Made by a program: the position numbers and the translations under genes
The notes under the pieces: generated by a model
What the model was told of the DNA's origin: nothing
The model's database searches: none
Seen by the model: only the letters and a program-made list of their open reading frames with translations
Part shown: positions 23,065 to 34,100 of the stretch, in pieces
Position numbering within the stretch: position 1 is the stretch's first letter
Layout: each line of letters starts with the position of its first letter
Assembly (NCBI RefSeq): GCF_020520425.1
Contig: NC_079487.1
Coordinates: 86,247,141-86,311,140 of the forward strand
Direction: 5' to 3'
Length of the DNA stretch: 64,000 nt
Origin: Spinacia oleracea
Taxonomy: Eukaryota; Streptophyta; Magnoliopsida; Caryophyllales; Amaranthaceae

Positions 23065-23100
23065 CTAGTTGTTGGACCGTGCACTAGCGCGCACAATCTC
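23065..23100 (-). mobile_element. Helitron 3' terminus (minus strand)
   Basis: Read on the minus strand: GTGCGCGCTAGTGCAC (6-bp stem hairpin with one G-T pair), then GGTCCAACAA, then CTAG, then host T (complement of 23064). A GC hairpin about 10 bases before CTRR and insertion before T is the Helitron 3' signature. A near-identical terminus of the same family (AACAACTAG) ends at 46118 on the + strand. The body of this element should extend to the right; its 5' TC end was not identified. Confidence 0.7.
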
Positions 23101-23363
23101 CCAAGGTATAAAAAATTATTTTGTAAAAATATTACGTAAAAGGCGGGCATCTACAAATTTATCGTAAATGCTAGAAAAACAATGCTAAAATTCAGTCTAC
23201 ACGTAATTGATAATACAATATTGATTACACGAGGCCTCTTGCTATAACATATATTCTTCTACACAAGTACTATTATGTCTCTATTTACAAGACATTCTTT
23301 ATAACACGAGCGTTAACATCTAATGAAATCTTAAATCTTAAACTACAAAAATATTCCGATGAT

Positions 23364-23434
23364 CAACCTACGTAGGATTCGAACCCACAGCTTTATGCAA
23401 TTGCATAATGTTCTGCCAATTGAGCTAATAGGTG
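23364..23434 (-). tRNA. Degenerate tRNA-like sequence (pseudo-tRNA)
   Basis: Minus strand shows a cloverleaf-like order. An acceptor pairs 6 of 7 positions (CACCTAT with GTAGGTT). TAGCTCAATTGGCAGAACA forms the D arm. A TTATG/CATAA anticodon stem has a misfit loop without U at position 33. GTGGGTTCGAATCCTAC forms the T arm. It lacks a clean anticodon, so it is a pseudogene or tRNA-derived (SINE-like) piece, not a working tRNA. Confidence 0.4.
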
Positions 23435-23669
23435 AAGTACTTAAGTTGGTCACTGAATGCACACTCGGTCAGGTGAAAAGAATAGAGAAATTCTCATCCC
23501 CCATGCTAGAAAATAGCACAAATACTCTTAATGCTCATTTCTGGGCTAACACAACAATTCTAGTGGTGCAATACCTCCCCTCCCTTATAGTAGGATCATA
23601 ATTTCTTAACATAAGAAAATACTTCTACCGGGGACAATTTGACTTCTGAAGAGTAAAAGTACAACGAAA

Positions 23670-24001
23670 ATGATAAAGGTCGCAACATGCGACCTTTAAG
23701 CCGTGTCACAATGATGACATGGCATGCTTATGTGTCGCGATTTAAATAGGAAATTAAAATATTTAACTAATATATTCTATTATACATGTTTCAAAAAAAG
23801 GTAGGAAAATCTTAATATTCTAATTTGTTTCCTTCTTTATATTGATTACCGTATTTACATAATTTCATAGTAAAAATATTGCATTGATAGTAAAAATATC
23901 ATGATGACGCATAGCCTACGTGGCGCATACATGTACCAATTAAACTCCAACACGTAAGATTGCGACAACTAAATGTTGTCGCAACTTGCGACCTTTATCA
24001 T
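23670..24001. mobile_element. MITE candidate with 16-bp terminal inverted repeats
   Basis: ATGATAAAGGTCGCAA at 23670-23685 is mirrored exactly by TTGCGACCTTTATCAT at 23986-24001. Each end also carries its own small hairpin (GGTCGCAACATGCGACC left, TTGTCGCAACTTGCGAC region right). 332 bp, AT-rich inside. Target duplication is unclear, so the superfamily is undetermined. Confidence 0.7.
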
Positions 24002-24270
24002 CACCCAAAGTACAAACACTACCCACAGTTTACCTCAAAAGCTATAAACAAAATCCTTCCATCAATCCCCGTGTAATTATGAATGTTAACATGCTCTAAA
24101 TGAAATTAGAATATGACAAGAAAAAGAAAATGGTATATGAAACCAGAGAGATGAAATATCCAAGACAGGAAGTAGCAGCTTCATAAGAACATGCCGAAAG
24201 TGAAATTGTTACTGAAGCAAAGAGCAACAAGAAAACGAAAAAGGTATGAAGATCCCAAACCTAGCCTTCT

Positions 24271-24436
24271 TCATTTGATTAATACAGCCTTATTGGCATA
24301 TTTCCACCAGGACCTAGGATCAGATTTAACGGAGAAAACTGCGCAAACGTGTGCATACTTTAGAAGCCGATTAAAAGCAACAACATTTTCTGCTAACTTT
24401 AGCATATCTCTATAACCATCCTGCAGTGTGGCATAG
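24271..24436 (-). pseudogene. VPS13-like (chorein family) gene fragment
   Basis: The minus-strand frame YATLQDGYRDMLKLAENVVA / FNRLLKYAHVCAVFSVKSDP / RSWWKYANKAVLIK resembles the plant VPS13-like segment containing LKYAHFRP, SVKSDPRSWWKYA and SDQMKKA. The frame breaks at TGA 24273, but QMKKA follows one base off. VPS13 proteins are very large lipid-transfer proteins at membrane contacts; only about 55 residues remain. It lies on the same strand as the Helitron terminus at 23065 and as the other gene fragments further right. Confidence 0.65.
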
Positions 24437-24944
24437 TAAGGTCCTTGGCACCATTCAAATCATCGCACAACAATGGATACTGAAGTCAAAAATTGTACAT
24501 TCGATAAATAAATTGTCACAATATCCAAAATCATTGTTGCCTTTTGCAAAGGTTGTCATAACAGAAGAAAATATGATTGCAGTTTAAAGTACTTGACAAT
24601 TCCAGACACTGGTTATAGAATGTAGCTATGTTTATCTAAAAGACTCCCACCCACTTTACCATCCTTTGTGCCAAATCTGAAAACCTAACTCGCCATTGTG
24701 TTAGTAAATTACCCTGCTCAAAGATATGAGCATTGAGCAAACAACACGAACTTTTGAGAATTAGTATCACAATAAAGGTAACATGAACTTACCTGTTTGT
24801 AATAAGACTGAATTTTCATTCAGGCAGCCGATCATCCAACAGCAAACATGCTTTTTTGATAAATAATCCGATGAGATTAGTAGTTGTTCATAGGACTGCA
24901 GAATAAAGAAAATATAGATAAAGGTATCTTAAGAAGCTACAATA

Positions 24945-25546
24945 CATGAGAGGTTGTTGTAGGATCTACAAGTTCTTCATATTTCCCAGAAGCATGTTGA
25001 TGTATGTTTATTGATGCGATCCAGAAGAGAATTAAACTGCATCATCAAATAACCACGATTTGAGTTTGATCTAGTACAATGGTTGAATAAATATTCCAAT
25101 TCTAAAAGAAGCATCAAATACCCTATCTTCAATTCTATCATACATATCTTCTTTGGTTGAGCACCTATTCTTTGGTCACCCTTCGAATACTTTCATCTCC
25201 CATATCTTCATCTTCAGATTCTTTGTTTCCACTTTCTCCAATAGGTTGAGTCCTGGTCTGGAACTGAATTGCAAATTTATTGGTTCTTTGTCCAAAGGGT
25301 GTCATAAAGCTTGACTGCTTACTGGTTGAGAGGGGGCTTCCATTTTTTCCGTGCCTTGAATCACCTAACTCTTCAGATTAAGCTGTGGGTCTGTCAGTTG
25401 GGGTGTCCAGAATACCCTTTTTGTATCTTCTGGTTCATAGTTCAAGAGCCTGCGTAAAAGACCTGGCTCAATATTGTACACATAAACGGAAGTATTATGC
25501 CCAGGAAAAAGAGGTTCAAGAACTTGAAAGACATAATCCTCAAATC
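24945..25546 (-). pseudogene. Fragments of an unrecognised conserved-looking gene
   Basis: Block one (25546-25171, minus) reads FEDYVFQVLEPLFPGHNTSV / YVYNIEPGLLRRLLNYEPED / TKRVFWTPQLTDP. After a one-base frameshift it continues LGDSRHGKNGSPLSTSKQSS / FMTPFGQRTNKFAIQFQTRT and an acidic ESEDEDMGDESIRR. Block two (about 25042-24945) reads MMQFNSLLDRINKHTS, shifts frame, then ASGKYEELVDPTTTSHVL. The residue usage and clean stretches look like real exons of a degenerate host gene, but I do not recognise the family. The blocks may belong to one gene or two. Position and strand fit a Helitron-captured fragment. Confidence 0.5.
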
Positions 25547-26257
25547 TAGATACTTTACTTTCGCATAGTTCACTTTAGCTAAGCAATCTAAAAGTTCATG
25601 GATTACAATAAACATGTGTTACTTTCAAACACTTAGGATCAAGGGATGACCTTAAATTAGTGACAGCCATGGAACTACAAGATCCTCGTACGAGTCCTAA
25701 CCCATTTCCAAGAAAACTACAAAAAAAGTTGAATTGACTTTATCAAAATTTCACAAAACATCCGTTCACGTAACTTCCTTGGTCCTTCTAAGATGTTGCT
25801 TAATTTCAGATATCCAGAAAAGTCATCTAAGAACTTGGATAGAGGAGAATGATTTTTCAGATATTAAGCCACTGCTCAGGAAACATAAATCTTGCATTGT
25901 TGAACCTAGATGCTAATGAAGACAAGAATGTTTAGGGAACATAGTGGTTACCTTGTCCTCACATACATAGTATATGTAGTACGATCCCCTTGAGAATCTA
26001 AGGAAGGTGATGTTATTCACGACTCTTATATAATGTATTAAAATTCCTATAACAAGCAGATGCGAGAAATAACTAATATAGTAGCACATGCAGCTTATCG
26101 CGCCCACTTACAATTGCAAGGTTATTCCAAATATAACACTCAAATTCTCAACAGCAAAGAAAAGGAGTACTTTGAAAATATTTAGTCATGCTGAGTAATT
26201 AACGTCAAAGATACAGTTTAGGAAGGATAAATGAGAGCAACTATTGACCATTCCAAC
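25547..26257. other. Non-genic stretch
   Basis: No recognisable exon, repeat or RNA gene. The small frames on both strands lack similarity. It may be intronic sequence of the captured fragments on either side. Confidence 0.4.
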
Positions 26258-26918
26258 TAGGGATGGCAATGGGTCGGATCTGAACCGGGTCCGACAGGAT
26301 CCATACCTAGACCCGCTTTTTAAGAGGTGGATCCAGATCCGACCCAAATCCGATGGCTCTAAAAAAATTAGATCCAGACCCAGATCCACTGGATCTAATG
26401 GGTCTAGGGTCGGATCTGGGTCCTAAATGGGTATAAGCGTATTTATTTTCTAAAATAATTTGTCCCCTATTTTTCTTATATTACGTAATTTTTTCGCCCA
26501 TTTTTCTTATGTAAACGTAATGTTGCTTTAATAAAACCACTAAATATGGAATATTCGTTAATTTTGTTTAGGAAAAAAATCATACTAGCCTTGTAATACA
26601 ATAAGTATTTAAGTTTCTAATATTATTATTAATATGTCACGTCAAACAATATTTAAATAGTTTAGCATCATAAGAACTATATAAAGTTTAGCACGTAAAG
26701 ATTGAATCATATTTAAATTTTAATAATTTTTTTTTAAAATTATATATATGGGGCTGTGGGTCGGATCTGGACTGGATCTGGATCTTTAATTCTTGGACCC
26801 ATACCCAGACCCGCCCCATTGAACAAAGACCCAGATCCGCCCCAGATCTACAAGGTCTAATTCTTTTGGACCCAAACCCTTATAAACGGACCGGGTCCAA
26901 TCGGATCTGGGTCCGGTC

Positions 26919-28295
26919 TGAAGGAAATAATGCCCTTGGTCCAAGTATGCATTCAATGTTAAGTCTAATAAATGCGGTTCAGTATTAATTAACAAGTTAA
27001 TAATTCAGTGAGATCAAGTGAGCTGAATGCCTAGCTAGAGGCCGCTTCAGTTCAAGTGGAATTAATGATATTAATCCACAGCTTACTCTTGACTGAACCC
27101 GTAGGGTCACACAAATAGTACGTAAACGGATCAAGTATTTAATGGCATTAAATACTCCATCTATGGATATTCGGAATCGACGGATCTTGGTTTCAGTGGG
27201 AGCTGAGATCGTCACAGGCAAGAAATGAATACTCCGGAAACGATGATATTGCCGAAAACGGAAATATGGATCGTATCGGAAATATAAATATTATCCAAGT
27301 CGTAGATGTTGCCGGAAACGGAAACATGGTACGTATCGGAAAATATTATCGGAAATGGAAATATTGCCGGAATCGGAAATATTGCCGGAAACGGAAATAT
27401 TGTCGGAATCGGAAATATTATCGGAATCGGAAAATAATTCCGGAAACGGAAATATTAAATATTTGTTCGAAACGGAAATTGATTACGGAATCGGAAATAT
27501 TGAATATTGTTCGTATCGGAAATGAATTCCGGAATCGGGAAATTAATCGGAAGCGTATCGTACGAATTAGCATCGGACGAGGCCTGCCAGACGAAGGCCC
27601 AGCACGAAGCCGGGCCATCGCCCAGCAAGCCAGCGCGCCACAAACGCACCAGCCAAGGCTGCGCCAGGCCCAGCGCGCGCCAAGGCTACGGCAGCGTGTG
27701 GGCTTGCGGCAGTGGGCTGCGAGCTCGCGGGCTGCGCGCGCGCATGGCGCCCCTCGTGGGCTGCTGTGCGTGCGTGTGTGTTTGTGTGCTACTCGAATCC
27801 TAAAGCTACCGGGATTTGTCATATGATTAAATCTAATCCTAAAAGATTTAGTTTATTTAATTAGAGTCCTAGTAGGATTATAATTAAATAAATTAGTATC
27901 CTAATAGGATTCCAAATCCTTTTCCATAACTCTATAAATAGGTGCCTAGGGTCACATATTTACATCGAGCATTTAAGTATTCAAAGTGAGTTTTTGAGAG
28001 CAAAATTCAGTCATACAATTGCCTATAAAGTGCCAAAAATTCTAAGTACCTTAAGGGCGATTCTAGTTGGTCAATCTTAAGGCGGATCCGGACGTGCTGT
28101 GGACTATCTACGGAGGGACGACACTTGGAGTCCTAAAGACTTGTTCTTGTTCGGTTCGGGCGCAGCTAGGGAGGGCACGCAACAAAGAGTATGCATCTAA
28201 ACTATGCTAAATGATTATGTGTAAATAATATGTTTTCCTGGCTTTATGGTTTTTCCGCATGATTTATGAATTGTCATATGTATCATAACCTAACA
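26919..28295 (+). repeat. 5' LTR of the intact copia element
   Basis: 1377 bp, starting TGAAGGAAATAATGC and ending CATAACCTAACA. It contains a run of CGGAAAT/CGGAAAC repeats (about 27235-27550) and a GC-rich block with many GCGC steps (27580-27740). A TATA box (TCTATAAATA) lies at 27931-27940, likely the transcription start region of the element. Confidence 0.95.
27931..27940 (+). promoter_or_regulatory. LTR TATA box
   Basis: TCTATAAATA in the 5' LTR, repeated at 36961-36970 in the 3' LTR. It fits a U3 promoter upstream of the R region. Confidence 0.6.
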
Positions 28296-28296
28296 G

Positions 28297-28310
28297 TGGT
28301 ATCACGAGCC
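28297..28310 (+). other. Primer binding site of the copia element
   Basis: TGGTATCACGAGCC, one base after the LTR, is close to the complement of the plant initiator methionine tRNA 3' end (usually TGGTATCAGAGC..). Confidence 0.8.
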
Positions 28311-31103
28311 TCTTATTATTTTCATAATCTAAAATTGCATGAACATGGTTAAATATTACAAATTTGCAAGAATTAAAAGGGGTGATTAATTTTCGTAATT
28401 GTTAATTAATTGCAAATTGCGTTTATTTAATTATACGTACGCAATTTTTCGGCAGTTTCTTCGTTACTCATCCAAATCGAGTGATTTTTGTGTCAATTCT
28501 GCATGTAAAAGGCATTCTAAAATTTTGAAAAAATAATATTTCTCTGCCGAACCCAGAATTCTCAAATTCGAAGCCTAACTATGACTTTTCGGAGGTTTTA
28601 GTTTTTCGAATGCAAAATTTCGTAAATTTAAGATGTTAAATTAAATATTTGCGATTCTTGTTGATAAATCTTGAATTTTTGATTGACCTACTGTATATGT
28701 TTAACAAGTTTGAATGCCTAGCCTTGTTAATTATGCAATCTAATTTGTAATTATGATTAATTTGTTGAAAATTAGAATAATTTAGAATTAATTTGATTTT
28801 CATAATTAATTATAATTTAATTAGATACCTATGATTAAAAACCACCATAAAAATTGTAAATTTATGTTAAATTTTAAATTTTTATGACCTAGACTTGAAT
28901 CCATGTTAATCGGAAATCAATTGAATAATAAATTTTCGATTTTTCGCCCTAAAATTATGAAATTAATATTATTTATTAATTTGTCATTAATTTTAAATAT
29001 AATTTTTTAAAATTTTATGCGATTCTCTCATATAACTTGCACGCACAAAGCAATGGACGCTACGTGTTACCCTTAAGGGGTGTTGTATAGTGCGGGCATG
29101 TGACGACGAGCAAGGGAGCTCGTCGCCCATGCGGCACGAATGCAATGAGCAAGGCCATGGTGCACGAGCACAAGGCAGCAGCCCTGCCTTGTGTCGTGGG
29201 CTTTGAGCAATGGAAGAATGGGCGAGGGCGAAAGCAAGGCACAACAGTCGCGTGTGGGCAGCAAGCGAGCTGCGCCACAGCGCGCACTGCCGCGCGCAAG
29301 CGTGCGGAGCCTCGCGCGCAGCGAGCGCAAGCTCGCGTGCCACGAGTGCTACGCCCAGCGTCGATGCCTCGCGCAGCGAGCGAGGCTCGCAGGATCGAGC
29401 GCTGGTAAGCGCGCGCAGCGAGCAATGGCCCGCATAAAGCGAGCGCTGGAGAGCACGCGCAGCGAGCGCTGGCTCGCATGAAGCGAGCGATGGCTCGCGT
29501 GCATCGAGTGCTGGCGCGCGCAGCGAGCACCAGCTCGTGTGATGCCTTGCGAAGGAGAGTAGCAGCAGCGATGCGACGCAGCGCATGGGCTGCGCGCACA
29601 TGGCCAGCGATGGCTGTGTGCGTGTGGCCCATGGGCGTGCGTTGCGTGGGGTTGTTGCCTTGCGATTGGATCGTTTTGAAATTTTAATTTGAAATTTTCA
29701 GTTTACGTAATTTTAATTAATTTTAAAATTAATAATTTAAATTATTTTCTTGGATTTTAATTTTGAATATTGTAATTATAATAAATTTTATTTATTCTAA
29801 TTATTTTACTAAAATTAAAATCATGAATTAATTTAAATACGACTGAAATTAAATTAAACTTTTTGGATTCAATTATAAATTTATATGAGCTTTAAATTTT
29901 AATTAAATTTGTATGTTTCCGGTTAGACTAGAAATACATTTTTATGTTTAAAATTAGTAAAGCATATGAATTTATTGGTTTAAGTGGGAGCCCTTTTAGT
30001 CATAAACTCTTGATTAGGTCTACAAATCCTTAAGGTTAAAACAACTTGATTAGAATTAATAAGCACTGAATAATTGGTAGATTATTGGTGCCCTTGATTA
30101 ATTGCTGTAAATGTTTACGTGATGCATAATGTGTTTTACTAACCAGCTATGTGGGCCATTCATGATAATGAATGGGTGAATGGTATATATTGTATATGTA
30201 CTGTTTTGCAGGTTATGAAGTGACTAGTATGGCCCAAATAGGATAGAAAATATGGTCTGCGTACCATTAATTTGAATGTAATTGGTCTAAAGTACCAAAG
30301 TTGTTTCAATTCAAATATGGTCTGCGTACCATCAAATAATTGTAATTAGTTTTAATTATAGCTTATCCTATTTGAAGAAAATGGTGCCTCCCACGGAGAT
30401 TTTCAAGACGGACTTTGAAGTTAAAGCTTCAAAATGAAGTCGGGCCATACTAGATCACATTTATCTTATGCATGTTTTAAGGTATTTATTGCTTTTAATT
30501 ATGTCTTAAAATGCATGAGATCAAAAGCTTGATTATGTTGCATGATTAAGGATTTTAGTTCACTTAAAATCTAACCAACATAGTAAGAGCCTTAAGTTCC
30601 AAACTTAAAAATTGAGTTAAAAGGTGCCATGCCAAAATATACACTTGCTTGGATATCCTTTACATCAATCTAGTAATAGTTTTCGCTCAGCGAGGTGTTA
30701 CTTATTGGTCCTAAAGGGGCAAGGTACACAAATAATTGTGAGTACATGTTAGTTTTGGTGAAACTCAGCGATATAAGTAAGGAGTCCTTTTATGTCGTGG
30801 CAAAATCGATAGGTTTACCTAATAAGTTCCTAGACGTACCTATCAACCAAGAATAGTTTCTAGACTATTAGCAAAAGGCTTTTGCTTACCTAAGATGTTT
30901 TAGGATTAAGTCGACAAACTGTGCTTAGTTCTTCAATGATTTTAGGATCTTGGAATCATTTTATTCACACCTGCCGGAACACATAACTTGAATAAAATGC
31001 TTAATAAACATTGAATTATGCATGTATGCTAGAATTTAAGTTTATTAAGAGAAACTGTGAATGGTTATTTATTTGTTTATTCTTTTCAATTGTAGTTTTA
31101 AAT
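28311..31103 (+). other. Long leader of the copia element with GC-rich island
   Basis: About 2.8 kb between primer site and gag start, AT-rich except for 29040-29660. That block has strongly raised GC and repeats of GCGAGC, GCGCGCAGCGAG and GGCTCGC. It opens Ala/Arg-rich frames on several strands that look like composition artefacts. TGTAG just before the gag ATG (31095) could be a splice acceptor, but no donor was assigned. Confidence 0.6.
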
Positions 31104-34100
31104 ATGGCAAACAACAATTCATTCAACATTCGATCAATTCTCGAAAAGGAGAAGTTGAACGGGAAGAACTTCCTTGACTGGCAAAGGAACTTGCAAATAG
31201 TTCTTATGCAGGAAGAAAAGGAGTATGTCCTAGAAGAGGCGATGTCCGAAGCCGCAGGCGACGGGGTCACTCAGGCAGCCCTCAATCATTGGATTGATGC
31301 CAACAAGGATGTGAAATGTCTAATGCTCGCCACCATGAGTGCAGATCTGCAGAAAACGTTCATCAACTCAGATGCTTTCACAATCATCAGTGAGTTGAAG
31401 AACATGTTCCAAGATCTGGCTCGAGTCGAAAGATTCGAGACTCATAGGCAAATTCTTGAGACCAAGCTTAAGAAAGGCGAGCCCGTAAGTCCACATGTTC
31501 TCAAAATGATTGGACTCATTGAGAATATGAGTCGGCTGGATCAGCAATTTTCTCAGGAAATGGCTATAGACACCATCCTCCATTCTCTTCATAGCGGGTA
31601 TGGTCAGTTCAAACTGAACTACAGTATGAATAGTCTGGACAAAACGCTCACTGAGCTTCACGGTATGCTGAAGACCGCTGAAAAGACGCTCAAAAGTGAT
31701 AAGCAGGATGTGCTTATGGTGCGTGGGGGCAAGTTCAAGAAATCTGGAAAGAAGAGGAATGCTAAGAAAGGTGGCAACAAGGCCATCCCAACTAAGCAAA
31801 CTGGCGCCAAATCTGTAAAGAGGAAGGTCAGTCAACCCACTTCTGAATCCGAATGCTTCTACTGCAAGAAGAAGGGGCATTGGAAGAGAGATTGCTTGAA
31901 GCTAAAGGAAGATCAGAAGAATGGAACAGTCGTTCCATCTTCAGGTATTTTCGTTATAGACTGTATACTTGCTAATTCAACTTCTTGGGTATTAGATACA
32001 GGTTGTGGCTCACACTTATGTTCCAATCCACAGGGACTAAGAAGAAGTAGAAAGTTAAGCAAGGGTGAAGTCGACCTACGAGTGGGAAATGGAGCACGGA
32101 TTGCTGCATTAGCTGTAGGAACTTATTATTTTTCGTTGCCCTCCGGGCTAGTTTTGGAACTGGAAGAGTGTTTCCATGTTCCAAGTCTTACTAAAAACAT
32201 CATTTCAGTTTCTTGCTTAGATGCTAAGGGATTTTCCTTTTTAATAAAAGACAATAGTTGTTCGTTTTATTTTAAAGAGATGTTTTATGGATCTGCTAGA
32301 TTAGTCAATGGACTTTATTTATTAGATCACGACAAACAAGTATATAACATAAATACCAAAAGGGCCAAAAAGGATGATTCAGATCTCACCTATCTGTGGC
32401 ATTGTCGATTAGGCCATATAAACTTGAAACGCTTAGAAAGACTTCAAAAGGAAGGAATTCTAGAACCATTTGACTTAGAGGATTATGGTAAATGCGAATC
32501 ATGTTTACTTGGCAAAATGACAAAGCAACCTTTCTCTAAAGTTGGAGAAAGAGCAAATGAACTATTGGGTTTAATCCATACAGATGTATGTGGACCAATG
32601 AGTACAAATGCTAGAGGTGGTTTCAGCTACTTTATCACTTTCACTAATGACTTCAGTAGATATGGTTATGTCTACCTAATAAAGCATAAGTCTGAATCCT
32701 TTGACAAATTCAAGGAATTTCATAGTGAAGTAGAGAATCAATTAGGCAAGAAGATTAAGGCACTGCTGTCTGATAGAGGCGGTGAATATCCGAGCTATGA
32801 ATTTAATGACCATCTGAAAGAATGTGGAATTCTATCAGAATTGACTCCTCCTGGAACACCACAATGGAACGGTGTGTCGGAACGGAGGAACAGAACCTTG
32901 CTAGACATGGTCAGGTCAATGATGGGTCAGGCCAAACTTCCATTAGAATTTTGGGGACATGCACTAAATACAGCTGCACTCACTATAAATAGAGCTCCGT
33001 CTAAAGCTGTCGAAAAGACTCCATATGAATTATGGTTTGGAAAGCCTCCAAATGTGTCTTTTCTGAAGATTTGGGGATGTGAAGTATACGTCACACGATT
33101 GATTTCAGACAAACTTCATCCAAAATCTGACAAATGTATCCTTGTGGGCTATCCAAAGGAAACAAAGGGGTATTACTTCTACAATACATCTGAGAACAAG
33201 GTGTTTGTTGCTCGAGATGGTGTCTTTTTGGAGAAAGATCACATTTCCAAAATGACAAGTGGGAGAAAAGTAGACCTCGAAGAAATTCGAGTCGAACAAC
33301 AAACTCTAGAGAATGCTCAAGATGACATTCAGGATGAAACTCAGAGATCTTTAGAAGAATCTGGTGAGAATCATGGTCAAACTAGAAATGTTACCCCGCG
33401 TAGATCGCAAAGATATAGATCTCAACCGGAAAGGTACTTAGGTATTTTGACGAACGAGAGCTATGACGTTCTATTACTTGAAAGTGATGAACCTGCGACT
33501 TACAAACAAGCTATGACGAGCCCTAGCTCCAAGCAATGGCAAGAAGCCATGCAATCTGAATTAGACTCCATGTCTGAAAACCAAGTATGGGATTTGGTCG
33601 ATTTGCCAGATGGCTACCAAGCCATTGGAAGCAAATGGGTTTTCAAACTGAAAAAGGACAAAGATGGGAAACTTGAAGTTTTCAAAGCTAGATTGGTTGC
33701 AAAAGGTTACAGGCAAGTCCACGGTGTGGATTACGATGAAACCTTTTCACCAGTTGCAATGCTAAAGTCTATTCGGATAATGTTAGCAATCGCTGCATAT
33801 TACGATTACGAAATATGGCAGATGGATGTCAAAACTGCTTTCTTAAACGGCGTTTTAACAGAAACTGTGTTTATGACACAGCCTGAAGGTTTTGAGGATC
33901 CAAAGAATGCTAAAAAGGTATGCAAGCTAAAGAAGTCAATCTACGGATTGAAGCAGGCATCCAGGAGCTGGAATATACGTTTTGATGAAGCAGTCAGTGA
34001 CTTTGGTTTCATCAAGAACGCAGACGAATCTTGTGTATACAAGAAGGTCAGTGGGAGCAAAATTGCTTTCCTAGTATTATATGTCGACGACATATTACTT

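Noticed and set aside
27266..27826. Basic and Ala-rich frames in the copia LTR, both strands (repeated at 36280-36856)
   Set aside because: CGGAAAT repeats and the GC-rich block open frames on both strands; they lie in LTR, not coding sequence.
28993..29687. Several overlapping Ala/Arg/Cys-rich frames on both strands
   Set aside because: High GC removes stop codons in several frames at once; no domain and no consistent start.
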